Assembly (NCBI GenBank): GCA_015501055.1
Contig: JADNYV010000001.1
Coordinates: 1,736,001 to 1,800,000 of the forward strand
DNA: 64,000 nt
Origin: Mucidula mucida
Lineage: Eukaryota; Basidiomycota; Agaricomycetes; Agaricales; Physalacriaceae
Direction of reading: 5' to 3'
Shown here: positions 1 through 10,803 of the stretch, piece after piece
Numbering within the stretch: position 1 is the stretch's first letter
Layout: the number at the start of each line of letters is the position of its first letter
Made by a program: the position numbers and the translations under genes
The notes under the pieces: generated by a model
Told to the model about the DNA's origin: nothing
Seen by the model: only the letters and a program-made list of their open reading frames with translations
Database searches by the model: none

Positions 1-144
1 CTTAGGATTCACGGAAGATTGCGGCGTGGCGCGCTTCGCGAGCGGAAGAGGAAGGGTGTAAGGTGACGCGACGGCAGGTGCGATCAGATTCATGAGAAGA
101 GACGTCGCGCAAAAGGCGATTTGAAGGGGTTTCGAAGGGAACAT
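1..144 (-). CDS. Secreted protein, N-terminal fragment (cut by window edge)
   Basis: The first 48 codons of a minus-strand gene run off the left edge with no stop. The start is an ATG at 144. The N-terminus reads MFPSKPLQIAFCATSLLMN followed by LIAPAVAS, a typical signal peptide: short charged start, hydrophobic core, small residues at the likely cleavage site near residue 27. A Lys-Arg pair at residues 38-39, in the text PLAKRAT, looks like a Kex2-type propeptide site. The mature protein is therefore probably processed and secreted. Nothing of the mature domain is inside the window, so the function cannot be told. A TATAAG box lies 151 bp upstream. Other frames through this stretch lack such a coherent start. 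Confidence 0.6.
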   Translation of the reverse strand, partial: MFPSKPLQIAFCATSLLMNLIAPAVASPYTLPLPLAKRATPQSSVNPK

Positions 145-294
145 GGCGAGATGACGCGGTCTGTAGGCGATTGCGTCGAGAAGGCAAGATAACGCGGTAA
201 GGCTAGCGCAATGACAGCAAGAGAGGACGCGAAAATCAACGGTGACGACGGTAGAGAAGAGGTAGCCAAGTCGAGCACAGTTGGATCGCGCTTC

Positions 295-300
295 CTTATA
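295..300 (-). promoter_or_regulatory. TATA box of the left-edge secreted-protein gene
   Basis: TATAAG on the minus strand, 151 bp upstream of the ATG at 144. The spacing suits a fungal core promoter with a 5' leader of about 100 nt. The rest of the 443-bp spacer (145-587) shows no gene. Confidence 0.4.
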
Positions 301-587
301 TGCCGGCTTTGTTTGGCTCTATTTCCATGAACATGTGATCGTTTCCACTACGCCACAAAGTGTACGGAGTCTGTCATTCACACTTGGGAGGACCGCCAAA
401 GTACTAGTAATAGAGATGTACGATGTGTGTAGACAATTGGTAAGGTAAAGGTAGACAACATGACAGCCCAATATCTAGAAAATGTCCGCAAGTCGGACAT
501 GTGAAGGTCCATTGGATAGGTAAAAAACAGTTCATTCTCAAGTCCGAGAAGGCGAGAAACGCCTTGAGCGACTGACGCACGATGAGA

Positions 588-1506
588 TCAGGCTAACGAG
601 ACGCAAGTCTTGCCGTCGTACGACTTCATGAAGCCAGGGGCACACGAGTAGACTGCACGATAATGTTAGCCTTATCAAGAACAAGGGAAGAGACTAAGCT
701 TACCAATGCAGCGTCTCTCCTCACATGCAACGTTCCAGGCACCTTCGATGGCCGTGCAATCCTGACCTTGACCGAGTGAGGGGCAGCCACCGCATGCCTC
801 GAGATCACTCGAGGCATCCATGCACTCATAATCACCGGCTTCCATGCCCGGGATAGGGCATGCGTCGAGGCCGAGCGGGCAGAGGGGAGCGGAGCGCGAC
901 TTCAAAGCATCGCGCTTGGCTTTGTTGTGATGACCATAGCCATGGGAAGGCTGAGAAGGAGGCGTGGTCGACGTGGGGGGCTGGCAATAATCGAGGTCAT
1001 CGTTCCAAGACCAGTTGTTAGGGCACTGAGGTTGGTCACCGCCGGGGGGGTTGCTTGGAAGACAGCAGCCCTTGTCATTGCCCCAGTAATGGGTGTCGGG
1101 GCATTCCGTGTCTTTGGGGGGAGCCGGCTTGGAGGGGACTCCTCCTGAAGGCAGACAGCAGCCCTTCTTGGAGAACCTGTACCGAACAGTGTCAACAAAT
1201 AGTGAATGAGATATGAAAAGCGCGGGCGTACCAAAATTCAGAGCTGGAGCAGCTTGAACCTCCGCTCGAACCTCCTCCTCCATAGGAACCAGACCCTCCG
1301 CCATACGAGCCGGAACCACCGCCATAGGAACCAGAGCCACCCCCGTAGGAACCAGAGTCGCCACCATACGACCCGGAATCACCTCCATAAGAACCAGTAT
1401 CGTGACTACCGCCGTAGTTGGAAGAGTCGCCACCGCCGTGGGACAACACAGAGGGCAAGAACGCCACAAAGAGAGCAAGGGCTGCGAAGCGTGAAAAGAG
1501 CGACAT
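588..1506 (-). CDS. PriA-like cysteine-rich secreted protein
   Basis: Three exons: 1232-1506, 704-1176 and 588-652. The introns are 55 and 51 nt, and the lengths sum to 270 residues. A signal peptide (MSLFSRFAALALFVAFLPSV) is followed by about ten imperfect GSYGG(G/D)S repeats rich in Gly, Ser and Tyr. Then come three motifs of the type W-x-(N/K)...GCCLP or CPxxxxW...YCxP, and a C-terminal Cys-rich module containing CPLGLDACPIPG, CMD, CGGCPS and a final GKTC. This module order is that of the PriA family, first known from Lentinula primordia and expanded in agaricomycetes. No enzyme activity is known for the family; a role in the cell wall or extracellular matrix is inferred. The first splice joins the halves of a Trp codon to give EFW-FSKKGCC, matching the later repeat, which supports the model. 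Confidence 0.85.
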
Positions 1507-1595
1507 TGTAAAAAGAAAGAAAAGCTGGTAAAACCAGTGCTTGTTGTTTTAGCGTAGAAGGGGGAGGAAGTTCAAGAAAATGAGAATAGCCGTCC

Positions 1596-1603
1596 TTTAT
1601 ATA
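1596..1603 (-). promoter_or_regulatory. TATA box of the PriA-like gene
   Basis: TATATAAA on the minus strand, about 90 bp upstream of the ATG at 1506. A strong TATA fits a highly and conditionally expressed secreted-protein gene. The rest of 1507-2108 has no recognisable gene and serves as this promoter plus the 3' flank of the PP2A gene. Confidence 0.5.
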
Positions 1604-2108
1604 CGCCAATGACTTGGCATATGATGGAAAACTTCCCATCAATCTGTTGTATGTAAGTCATTAAATATTTCCGGCTGATGCTCTCCGCGTATGTTTCAAG
1701 CCTGACATGTCAAAATCGAGTTTCTGGGGGTTAAAAGAATCCAGAAAGATGGAACAGCAATCTCTTTTTTGTGAATCGCCACCAAGAAGAGCAGGAACAG
1801 GCTGATTCAAGAGCGAAGCTGCCATCAGACAGATCAGACCGTGTGGCACCACGGGCATCGTTCACCGACTGGACCTTCGGTAGATTCGCTTCGAAGGCTT
1901 CGAACGCCCAGGAACACCCTGATGATGAAACACCATGTCATCAAGCGACGGATACGCGTGTTGTGAAGGAGAACAACATCTTCCTCTTAACATCCGGTTT
2001 AGTTCGAGACAATTGGTATATGACAGCCATGTTTATAGAAAGTCTGAAAGAATATACAATCCGTATTTACACTCTGCACGAAAGATCAGGATAAATCAAA
2101 TTAGCCGT

Positions 2109-4253
2109 TCATCTCGAGCAGACGTACTTGATATTCTTCAGAGCACGACTAGCGAAATACTGCACGTCTGCATCTGGATCCTTGCTGAGTTGGTCCAAGG
2201 CGGGTTTTATTCGCTGCGCCAGCAAGGCAGTTCCTTCCGGCGTCGAGCCATAACTAGTTCCTAAAACTTCCAAAGCTTTAGCAACGTTGAACCGAATGTT
2301 CGGTATGCCGTCGCTGGCAAGTTGAAGAAGAGGGTCTAATATTTCTGTACTGACGATCTCAAGGTTGAGCGCGGGAGCAATGATCTGTCATGAAATTGAG
2401 CAAGTTTGTATCAGAGCCGAAGAGGAGCCAATACCGTGATAGCTTGCACTGTTGTCATACGGAATAGGTAATTGGGATGTGTTCCCATACCCATGACACG
2501 AGGAACGATAGCGACCTTGCCCCAATCCAGACCAAACACCTCGATGAGCTTCTTCAAATTAATCGTTGCCGACTCTCGAATGCTGAAAACCGTGTCCCCG
2601 AGCCAAGACATACAGAGATTGCCGAGCTGTTCGTCGAAAAATGGCTTGCCTAGTTGCTTCGCGAGCAATGGAATATACTCAATGATCGCCTGTCGCACGC
2701 GCCACGACTTATCTTCCGCCAACTCGACAATAGCTGGAAGGAGATTCTCCGAGAGCATTTCAATACCGATCACTATTGTGAGATCAGAAATTGAAAAAGA
2801 CGAAAAGCCGATGCTCAATACCAGTGTTGACAGTCTCCAGTTTGCTAATGATATTCAGCCTCACGTCGGGGAAATCGTCCTTCAGCAGGTGTAGGAAGAG
2901 GGGAAGCAGGTGCTCAATGGTTGGTTCCCGGCCTAGGAGTGGCGCGAGTCCACTAATTTGGGTAGCCAAAGCCGCGCGAACGTGTTGGGAGGCATCTGTG
3001 GACATGTCGCGGACACATGGTACAATTCGAGCGAGAATGACTTCTTTGTCAAGCAATTTCGCGAAAGCTGTCAAGAGTTCAGCTTTTGGCCCCGGGCGTT
3101 GGCTGTCGTTAGTCTCACCTGGAATCTGCCCCGCGGCAGCGGTACGGACCTCAGCTTCGTTATCCTTTAAGAGCGCCACGAAATGACTGATCAATTCCTC
3201 CCGAACGATCTCAACACCGACCGCTTCTGCCAGCTGAGGTCACAGAAGTTAATGGAATGGCCCGCAACGTAGCAACCGAGACATACCTCATTGAAATGGT
3301 TGGCGGCCATATAGCGCACTCGCCAACTTTTATCGGTTATACTACCTCTAATTTGCTTGAGAAGTTGCTCCTTGACCTCTCCGGGGGACATGCTTTTCGC
3401 GATAACAATCAGATCCTCTACCGTCAATAACCTGACTGAATCTTGGTCGTCTGACTGGAGTCTACGATATATCGGTAGTCCGTCAGATACGATATGCGCG
3501 GGTGTAAAATGCTTCAGTAGAGGCTGTGACGACGCGTTTCAGAGATAAGCTCGCGATAATGTACAAGTTCACGCACCCCAAGCCACTTTGCGGCAGCTCG
3601 ACGAACCATCGGTGTGTCATCAGCACCTAAAGCAGCGAAGCCTTTGCGAAGGTCATCCTGGATAGCGGGCGACACGTTGGCGTAGACTGCTGGGTACAAA
3701 GCCGCGGATGAGGTACGAGAGGTGAACCACTCTCCAGATGAGAGTCGCTTCAGGAGAGGGATGTAGAATTCTTCGAGCTGTGGAGGCGAAAGAACGACAG
3801 CAATTTTTGTAATAGATTCTGCAGCCTATACCAAAGCAATTCAAGAATCGACAAAGGGGACATACTCGGAGAATATCGCACCTTGTCTCGGACGAGTGTT
3901 TCTTCAACAGCAGAGAGATTCTCTAGCGGCCCAAGCAGGACGTGTGCGTATTCTTTGCCTCCAATGTACTCTTCAAACGAGCCCAACTCTTCTGCCAACG
4001 CCAAGAGAACCTCATCCTCGTCATCGACCGAGTCCTGCAGGAAGGGCACCAATTCTTGTCGGGCGCGATCAGGGCCCAGCGCCAGAGCAATCGTTGGAAT
4101 GCTATGAATGGCGTTCAGTCGCAGTTGAACATCCTCAGACCGCAGCTCGTCCATCAAAATGGCGATGGGTGCAATCTGCGAACGGCATTAGCAGGTATGG
4201 GCGATACAAGGTACAAGGATGCGGACATCGTCTGTCGAGAAACCGGGATCCAT
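2109..4253 (-). CDS. TPD3: Protein phosphatase 2A scaffold subunit A (PR65/Tpd3)
   Basis: A HEAT-repeat scaffold that holds the PP2A catalytic and B-type regulatory subunits together. Exons (minus): 4227-4253, 3882-4175, 3577-3825, 3287-3511, 2822-3233, 2435-2772 and 2109-2384, giving about 606 residues; the family is usually 585-640. Diagnostic text includes [15 protein letters not shown] near the N-terminus, [57 protein letters not shown], and [20 protein letters not shown] with FGLDWG in the last third. The helical repeats continue to the C-terminus. The first exon encodes only about nine residues. Its donor could be GTCCGC (51-nt intron) or GTACCT (39-nt intron), changing the N-terminus by four residues. 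The true borders of the intron between exons 3 and 4 are also slightly uncertain. Confidence 0.93.
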
Positions 4254-5894
4254 GATGCTTGTGCTCGTGACTCCCGAATCGTTCTTTGTTGTGAGAGGTA
4301 TTATTATCGGAACTGAATCGTTTGGACGTATTTTGCGGCCGGTCAGTGAGTGGAGATGAGCGTGAGGTTGATCGTGCAGAGCAACCAAATTCGGCCACAT
4401 GGCATTCATAAATTCATTACCTTTTCTGGTTCGCAGTCAACTTTCGTGTGCGCAAGTCATTGAGTAATAAGGTGCATTTCGAACGCCATACAGACCAGAA
4501 CAACATACAAAATACAACTGAAGAATAAACGACAAAACACTGACAAGGACAACGAACAATCTTCGCGAAGAAGACGGGGGGTTTCAAAAAATTATGCGGA
4601 TACTCCGGCGAGGTCAGAAACGACACCAGAGACATCTCCTCGTTTCAAGTCTAAGACGAGAAATACAAAAGGAGAGCCGCGAGAAAGGAAGACGCAAGGC
4701 CCGAAGCTTTCGTCTTCCTCTGCGCCCGAAGCGCGTTGTGCCGGTCAGGCGTATATCAATCTCTTGGGCATGTCACCAAATTCGCTTATAACGATATTTC
4801 TTCGCGCTATCCGCACGTAAAGACTTCTAAGAGTCGCTCACGATTGCAACAGCGGCAACGTGGTTACACGCTCTCGCGAGCGGAAAAGCCATAAAGGTTC
4901 GTAGTCATCGGCAATAAATCAAACGTCAACACCAGGCGCGCGCAGGCGCACAAGGACACCGATAGTCAGGGAACCCAACCTCGTGTATCCAGATCCTGAT
5001 GGACGTAAAACTCGTTGTGGGTCAAAGTATTGTCATCCAGAGACGGTATCAATCTTGTAAAGATGAAATAGTCGAGCTGAAACCCGACAATCGTCAGAAT
5101 ATCGCTTGCCTGCCATGCCAGAGCCAGGACGCGCTAAAAGCGCTAGGGGCGTCGATAGTGCTGGCACCTCGTGCACCCCCCGCTTATCCAGGCCGGCACA
5201 GCAGCTCTCGGCGTTCGTCCGTGATAGAGAACCCGCGGAGGGCTCCCTAATAAGGTCGTTCTCGTTCTCGTAAGAGTCGGTGGACTGTCCAGTCTTCTCC
5301 TTATCGGAGTTCTCGTCGCTCCTTATCGGAGGCTTCACTTCGCAGTGATGCGGCATAGTCGTCGCAGTATAATAGGGTCGCGGATACACAGGAGTTTGCA
5401 TCTCGTTAGTTCGACATCCATGAAGGAAATGAAGAGGATTTATCTTCATGCGCTAGAAGACAACGGCCGCATCAGCAAGGACACGGAGGAACAGGAGCGG
5501 ACTAGGTCTGTCCCGTCCTTTCGCCAGTCGCTCTAGCACCCTTGTAGAATCTGAATCGTCCATCGATGCGGACCGGCCGGTACATGGATGGGATACGGTA
5601 GGTAGACAGCGTCGACAGAGCTCCTCTTGCGCCACAGCTATAGAAGAGGAGCCGACCACCGAGGGGTTGTCGCGCGTATGAGCCCAGGAGAGTCCAAGTC
5701 GACCGACATGGCTGTAGCTAAAGAAGAGGAGGGAGTCATACAGTGCGGGTTAATAACAAATCTGTAGCGCTTGAGGGCCGGTCATATACATACCCGGAGT
5801 GCCGGTCCGCAGTAACTCGCTCTCCATGATACCGGAGTTAACCTCCGTTTAATCAGTCACATCGCTGCTCCAGTTGAAACAGAATTGACCAATC
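4254..5894. other. Intergenic region, no supported gene
   Basis: 1.64 kb between the divergent PP2A-A and epimerase genes. Open frames on the minus strand around 5030-5660 are hydrophilic and low-complexity, with no family motif, no convincing start and no splice model that links them. I see no tRNA, repeat or mobile-element remnant. It may hold the promoters of both genes and possibly an unrecognised lineage-specific gene or transcript. Confidence 0.5.
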
Positions 5895-6961
5895 ATGCCA
5901 GTTCAAACTACAGAAAGGCATGCGATATTGACCCACCCCAAGGTCTGCCCATTTGATTCTGTTGCTACCATCGGTGACCTCGTACTCAGGGAGCTGTTCT
6001 CGAGATCCTTTTGTACGGGGCTAGTGTCATCTCTTGGGTATCCGCGACCAAGCGAAGTCCCGAGTTATCTGAACGCCTCTTTGTTTCAAAATCAGCTGCT
6101 CTAGATGGTAGCAAGGCAGTCAGAGGCGGCATCCCAGTCGTTTTCCCATGTTTCGGAGCACCTACTCATCCCGACCATATGCGCCTCAGCCAACACGGCT
6201 TTGCTAGAAATACCATCTGGAACTGGGGTGGCATCACCACTGACGACAGCACTAGCGTTTCCGTGAAGCTCAGTTGGTATCTCTGACATGTCTTGTCGAA
6301 CTATGCTGAGTATTGTCGTTCAGCTTTGGAACCCACCAATGCAATAAAAGCGGTCTACGAACGACCATTCAGGCTGACCTACATAGTCACCCTCTTTGAA
6401 TACGACCTCAAGACCGAACTCCATGTCGAAAACTCGTCCGCTTCTAGTCTATTCCCTCCCGATGTCCTGGAATTCCAAGCGCTCTTCCACAACTATATCC
6501 GTGCTCCCGCCATTGGTGTGCTTGTTGGTCCTCTGAAATTTCGCACGTTCTATGATAAAACCGAAGCGACAGAGGAGGGTAAAGCGACCCCCAAAGTGGA
6601 AACTCGTTCTGGAGTTGACGTGAAGAAATTCACTGACTCTGTTTACGAGGATGCTGGCGGGAAGTATGAAATTACATGGCCCGGAGGCGGTCTTGACATT
6701 GAGGCAAAGAATTTGAAAGATGTTGTCATTTGGAATCCTCAGGCCGACGCAGGTGCAAAGATCGGGGACATGGAAGTCGGTGGCTGGTTTGTCTTGTGCT
6801 CAGTGTTCGGTACTGTAACTAATTTTGCAACCAGGGAGAAGTTCGTGTGTGTCGAACCTGGCACCGTCAAAGGATTCGTCAAGTTGGAGCCCGGAAAGAC
6901 TTGGATCGGCGAACAAACGCTCTCTGTTGTCCACGAAGAGCGGCGTTTGACGTCACTCTAG
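5895..6961 (+). CDS. Glucose-6-phosphate 1-epimerase (YMR099C family)
   Basis: Interconverts the alpha and beta anomers of glucose 6-phosphate in the cytosol; galactose-mutarotase fold. Exons 5895-5942, 5990-6272 and 6324-6961 encode 322 residues, close to the family length of about 300. Seen in the sequence: ILLYGASVISW (first strand), RGGIPVVFPCFG (phosphosugar-binding loop), LSQHGFARN with the conserved His, HNYI, GGKYEIT and FVCVEPG with the catalytic-region Glu, then PGKTWIGEQ near the end. The first intron (47 nt) and second (51 nt) restore GAVLEILLYG and VKLTLEPTNA. The second intron has the unusual donor GTTGGT; the stronger-looking GTATCT four bases on would break the frame. The gene converges with the DysF gene, stop codons 148 bp apart. 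Confidence 0.92.
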
Positions 6962-7109
6962 CCAGAAGCCAGAAGAATTAGATGAAGTGTATCTTCTACG
7001 TATACTGAGTAACAGCACAGAACCAGCAAAATCGATTGAGCCATTATAAGCGAATGCCTGCATGCAGTGAACAGTAGCGGACCAAAATAGTGATAGCGTC
7101 CCAATTCCA

Positions 7110-8439
7110 TTAAGAAACATAACTCCAAAAGTCCACCGTTGAAGGAGATTGCTGCACGGTTTCATTAGACATCAGAGCTGAAAGCAGATTGGCTCCCTTC
7201 AACATCTTCAGAAGCTGAGCCCGGGAATCGGGATATACAAAGGAATGAAGAATATCGACACCCTTTAAAGAGCCTTCAACAAGCAGAAAGGGGCGATGAT
7301 GTGTTTGAACTTACGTGTTCTCTGAGCATGTTTTCAATGACCTTGCGTCGTGGGGGTGAGGTAGACTGCCCACGAATATTGGCCACCTGCACTTGATACT
7401 CAGAGGGTAGAGGAGCGTCATCCTCCGACCATTGTCTGGCCGGGGTCACCTCAGAGGGCACTATTCCAAGCCAGTGTCTCCATATCTCAAGTTTCCTCCC
7501 ATCACGTCCCATAATCTTCATGACTGAACAATATCCCGACCAATGACTGGTAGCATCATCACCGAGCCAAACAGAATCCAGCAGCTCAACGTCAACACCT
7601 TCAAAATCGGACATGGTCGAGATGACAGACGGGGGATGGAGAGTGGATCCCAAAGATGCTCGACGTCGTAGAAGGTCATCAAGTTTGTTGCTCTTGAGGG
7701 TTGCGGGAGAACTAATGTTATCCGCGTCGTCCTCTCGCTTGCTCATTTTGGCAGGGCGCATCATGAGGCGGATCCAGCGACGGCGCCGAACGAAGCCACC
7801 GGCACTCAGGGAGCCCACTTGGGCGCGCCAGTGGTGCTTCTGGAAACACCAGTTGTACTCGAAACCGTCGTGTTGCACGTGCCCAGAATCATTTTGCATG
7901 TCAATCATCCATGTTTTAGATACCCAGCGCCAGTTTCCGTCCGGGAGTGGGTAATCAGAAGGCGTATAATTGGGTTGTGTTGATCGTTTATGAGAGGCTG
8001 TCGGAATTGTGAAAGGGTAAGGATCTGTGGGTAGCAAGGAGAGTTTGGAATAATACGGTATAGAGAACACAGTCATCCTGTATATTTCGATTGTGAAACC
8101 TGTTCAAGAAACCAGACACCAAGCGTACCCTCTCTGGTTCTCGTATAGAATTGCCCATTGGTACTTGTCCGTGTAATCGTCGCCGTACTGGACAGTGGTG
8201 GGGCGGCGGAATCGAATGGGGAGTTCCGGCTGGTCTTCAGACTGTTCCTCGATGGCGGCGACAGAAAAGTCAGCCTCTGAGTGGATGGAAACCGGCCTGG
8301 CCTTGGAGAGCCTCTTTGGGGTATGGAGATTGGGGAGTGAGATGGGAAACCGTGTCTTTTTTACGAAGCGCTGACGAGCCGCATCTGCAGCGGAGTAGTT
8401 ATCAACGATGAGTGCATGGGGTGACGGGGCTACAGACAT
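7110..8439 (-). CDS. Peroxin/dysferlin (DysF)-domain protein, Spo73/TECPR1-like
   Basis: Exons 8129-8439, 7315-8077 and 7110-7262 encode 408 residues. The core has the two halves of the DysF fold: YENQRGMTVFSIPYYSKLSL and the Trp-rich NWRWVSKTWMIDM...GFEYNWCFQKHHWRA, followed by VRRRRWIRLM. This Trp/Arg ladder is the hallmark of the domain in ferlins, fungal Pex30-type peroxins, TECPR1 and yeast Spo73. I see no transmembrane segment, so it resembles the soluble Spo73 type more than membrane peroxins. In yeast Spo73 acts with Spo71 and Vps13 in prospore-membrane growth; applying that here is inference only. The start used is the first ATG in frame. Its start codon lies 65 bp from that of the divergent HSCB gene, so the two share one promoter region. 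Confidence 0.8.
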
Positions 8440-8504
8440 GATGAGGGCAATGCATAAAGGTGGCAATGACGTCAGTTGGACTGGGTTCAATCTTGACAGT
8501 CATC

Positions 8505-9292
8505 ATGTTGCTCCGTCTATCCAGTCGTACTATCCACCGTTTGCCAGTCCTACAGATGGCCACTGGTTCTCGATTCAATGCCACCCTTGCAACACTTTTT
8601 AAATCGTGTCCATCTTGCCACCAGCCTCTTACATCATCCGTACCCGCCTGCAATAAATGTGGAACCATTAAAGCTATACCACGCGATGTAAACTGTTATA
8701 ATATCCTCGGCCTGCCATATGAACCGCATAAATTCACTTTGGACGAGCTGGATCTACGAAACCGCTTTCGACGTGCGCAAGCAGCGTGTCATCCCGATAC
8801 CTGGACTTCCCGTGGAGCGGTGAGTAATCACGAAGGCTTGCTTGCTATGCATGCATTGATTCCTATGCAGGACAACACGGAAGTGGCACAGGAACTCTCT
8901 TCACAAGTTAATAACGCGTACCAGACTCTACGAAATCCACTGACGCGTCTGCAATACCTCCTCGAATTGAACGGCGTTCCGATGGATGAAACGGACAAAA
9001 TTGATGATATGGAGTTTCTGTCCGACGTTCTTATGGCCCGTGGCACCATCGAGGAGGCAGAAAGTATAGAAGAAGTAGATGCGGTTGTCGAAGAAACCAA
9101 TGGTGAGTGTGCGGTCCTCTGCCATCAAATTGCTATCGACTGTTCGAGATAGACAAAATGAAAACAGTGCTCAAGTTGACCGAGGAGCTCGTAGCGAAGC
9201 AGGATTGGGTCGGCGCAAAGAAAGCGGGTATACAAATGACATATATAGACGGCGTAAACAAGGCGGCAGTGGAATGGAAACGGAACAGATAG
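8505..9292 (+). CDS. JAC1: Mitochondrial iron-sulfur J-protein co-chaperone HSCB/Jac1
   Basis: Delivers the ISCU scaffold to mitochondrial Hsp70 for iron-sulfur cluster release. Exons 8505-8819, 8871-9102 and 9153-9292 encode 228 residues. The start chosen gives an Arg/Ser/Leu-rich presequence (MLLRLSSRTIHRLPVLQ). A tetracysteine module (CPSC...CNKC, about residues 33-52) follows, as in animal HSCB but absent from yeast Jac1. The J-domain carries HPD near residue 96, then LSSQVNNAYQTL and PLTRLQYLLELNG. The C-terminal three-helix ISCU-binding region ends with WKRNR. The first intron is 51 nt, in frame and without a stop (see findings). The stop lies 11 bp from the stop of the convergent DPH7 gene. 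Confidence 0.92.
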
Positions 9293-9303
9293 CCCTTCGA
9301 AGT

Positions 9304-10690
9304 CTATCCTCTCCAAATGTGTAGTAGATGGTCATAGAAAGAGCAGCTTGCTATGGTACTCTCACCAACGTGCAGAGATGAAAACGACCAATCTACACCA
9401 TATGCAAGAGATTCGTGTTCGTCGAAACGCTTGACAACGACGCCCTCTTCCGACAACAGTGCACCATTTGAACTACTGTTCATCTGCCCAAAGTTGACGA
9501 CCTTGAAGCCATCATGCATGCAAGCAACAAGTAGATCGTTTTTACGTTCCGGGGAAGGGTGCCATTTAACTCTCCAAACACCGCCGCCGACGTTCGTCTG
9601 ACACAGCGGGACCAGAGGTTTTCTAGTGTCAAAGAGGCGAACGAGGTTGTCGTAACTTGGTCTATTAGGTCAACAAGTTCCTTGCGACTGTTGATGATTT
9701 TACCTTCCAACACTGATCAAGTTCTCAACAAACGGGTGACTTTGGATTGTCGTTATTCCGGCGTCGAATCTGGGCGTTATAAGACTTAAACTGAGTGTCT
9801 GACAGTCCCCACCTTTTATTAGAGAATATGTAACTTTTCACATCGCGGATGTCCCATCCCTTCAATTGTAAATCATCCCCACCTACCATTTAGTTGTCAG
9901 GACATCAGTGCAAGACGCAGATTTCGCATACCAGAGAAGACGACATTATTATCCCAATAGTTACATGCAGCAATCCATGGTTCGTAGTCGTGGGCATGCC
10001 AGGTAGTTTCTACTGTAAGCGCGCTCGAGGTTGCATCTGGTCGTAGTATACAAAGAGAGCCGTTGGATAAGGAGACAACTAGGGAGCCTAGAGATCTGTA
10101 CAGTCTGTTGGATAGTGCGGGGTAAATGAGAAGAATACGAACGTCCCCGAGTCTCTACGATTAGACCAATCAAGTGACAAGCAGAGATTGGCTGTTGATG
10201 TAGCACATCGGATAGATTGAACTTGTCTAAACATGATCTGCAAAATCATAACGAGCGATCCTTGAAGGAAAGTGTAATATCAGCTACCTCTTCTCCGAAC
10301 CACTCAAATATGGTAATATTGCTTTCAGAGTCTGCTACGGCCAATGTGGCTGGAGATCTATGACACCTGAAAGCGTTCCTCGCGGTGTTGGACTCGTGGA
10401 AGGAAGAGCCTCACCATTTCATGTCTAGAATTGCCGGTAAATCAAACGTTTGTATTTTCGCGCTGTAGAATTCAAGTTAATGAGTGTACCCAAGAAACGC
10501 CGGATCGACATCACAAGTTGTTTTCGTCCTCATTCATGCGAAAGACTAGGCATTGACCGCGTCTTTGCTGATGGGATTGGCCAGACACGACACCCTCTTC
10601 TAGTTTGTATGTACCAACGACGAAAATGTCCTGTAGCCCTTGATGAGGGCAGAATTCGACTGAATCTGCAGGGAAAATTGTGTCGTACAT
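9304..10690 (-). CDS. DPH7: Diphthine methyltransferase DPH7 (WD-repeat)
   Basis: WD40 protein that demethylates diphthine methyl ester on eEF2, the step before the final amidation to diphthamide. ATG at 10690 (MYDTIFPADSVEFCPHQG), stop at 9304. At least five exons. Recognisable text in order: YDTIFPADSVEFCP; LPAILDMKW; SPATLAVADSESNITIFEW; HDYEPWIAACNYWDNNVVFS; GGDDLQLKGWDIR; VRLFDTRKP; GGGVWRVKWHPSPER; LVACMHDGFKVV; and the C-terminal IASCSFYDHLLHIW. The last is close to a DPH7 signature. Intron borders in the middle (about 9960-10440) are approximate. It diverges from the helicase gene with 113 bp between start codons. Confidence 0.87.
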
Positions 10691-10803
10691 GATCGAGAAA
10701 AGGAAAGATAAGATAAGGCAAAGATAATGAGAATTATGGGAAAACGGAAACTGCCGGTTCAAATTTTGACTGCAACAGTCGTGCCCACACAGGTCCTGTG
10801 CTG

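Noticed and set aside
5033..5659. Minus-strand open frames, one of 138 codons, between PP2A-A and the epimerase
   Set aside because: Hydrophilic, compositionally random text, non-ATG starts, and no splice join that gives a conserved protein. Kept as intergenic.
8439..8490. A longer N-terminus for the DysF protein starting at 8490
   Set aside because: The codon there is TTG; the first ATG in frame is at 8439. A longer start would also run nearly into the HSCB start.
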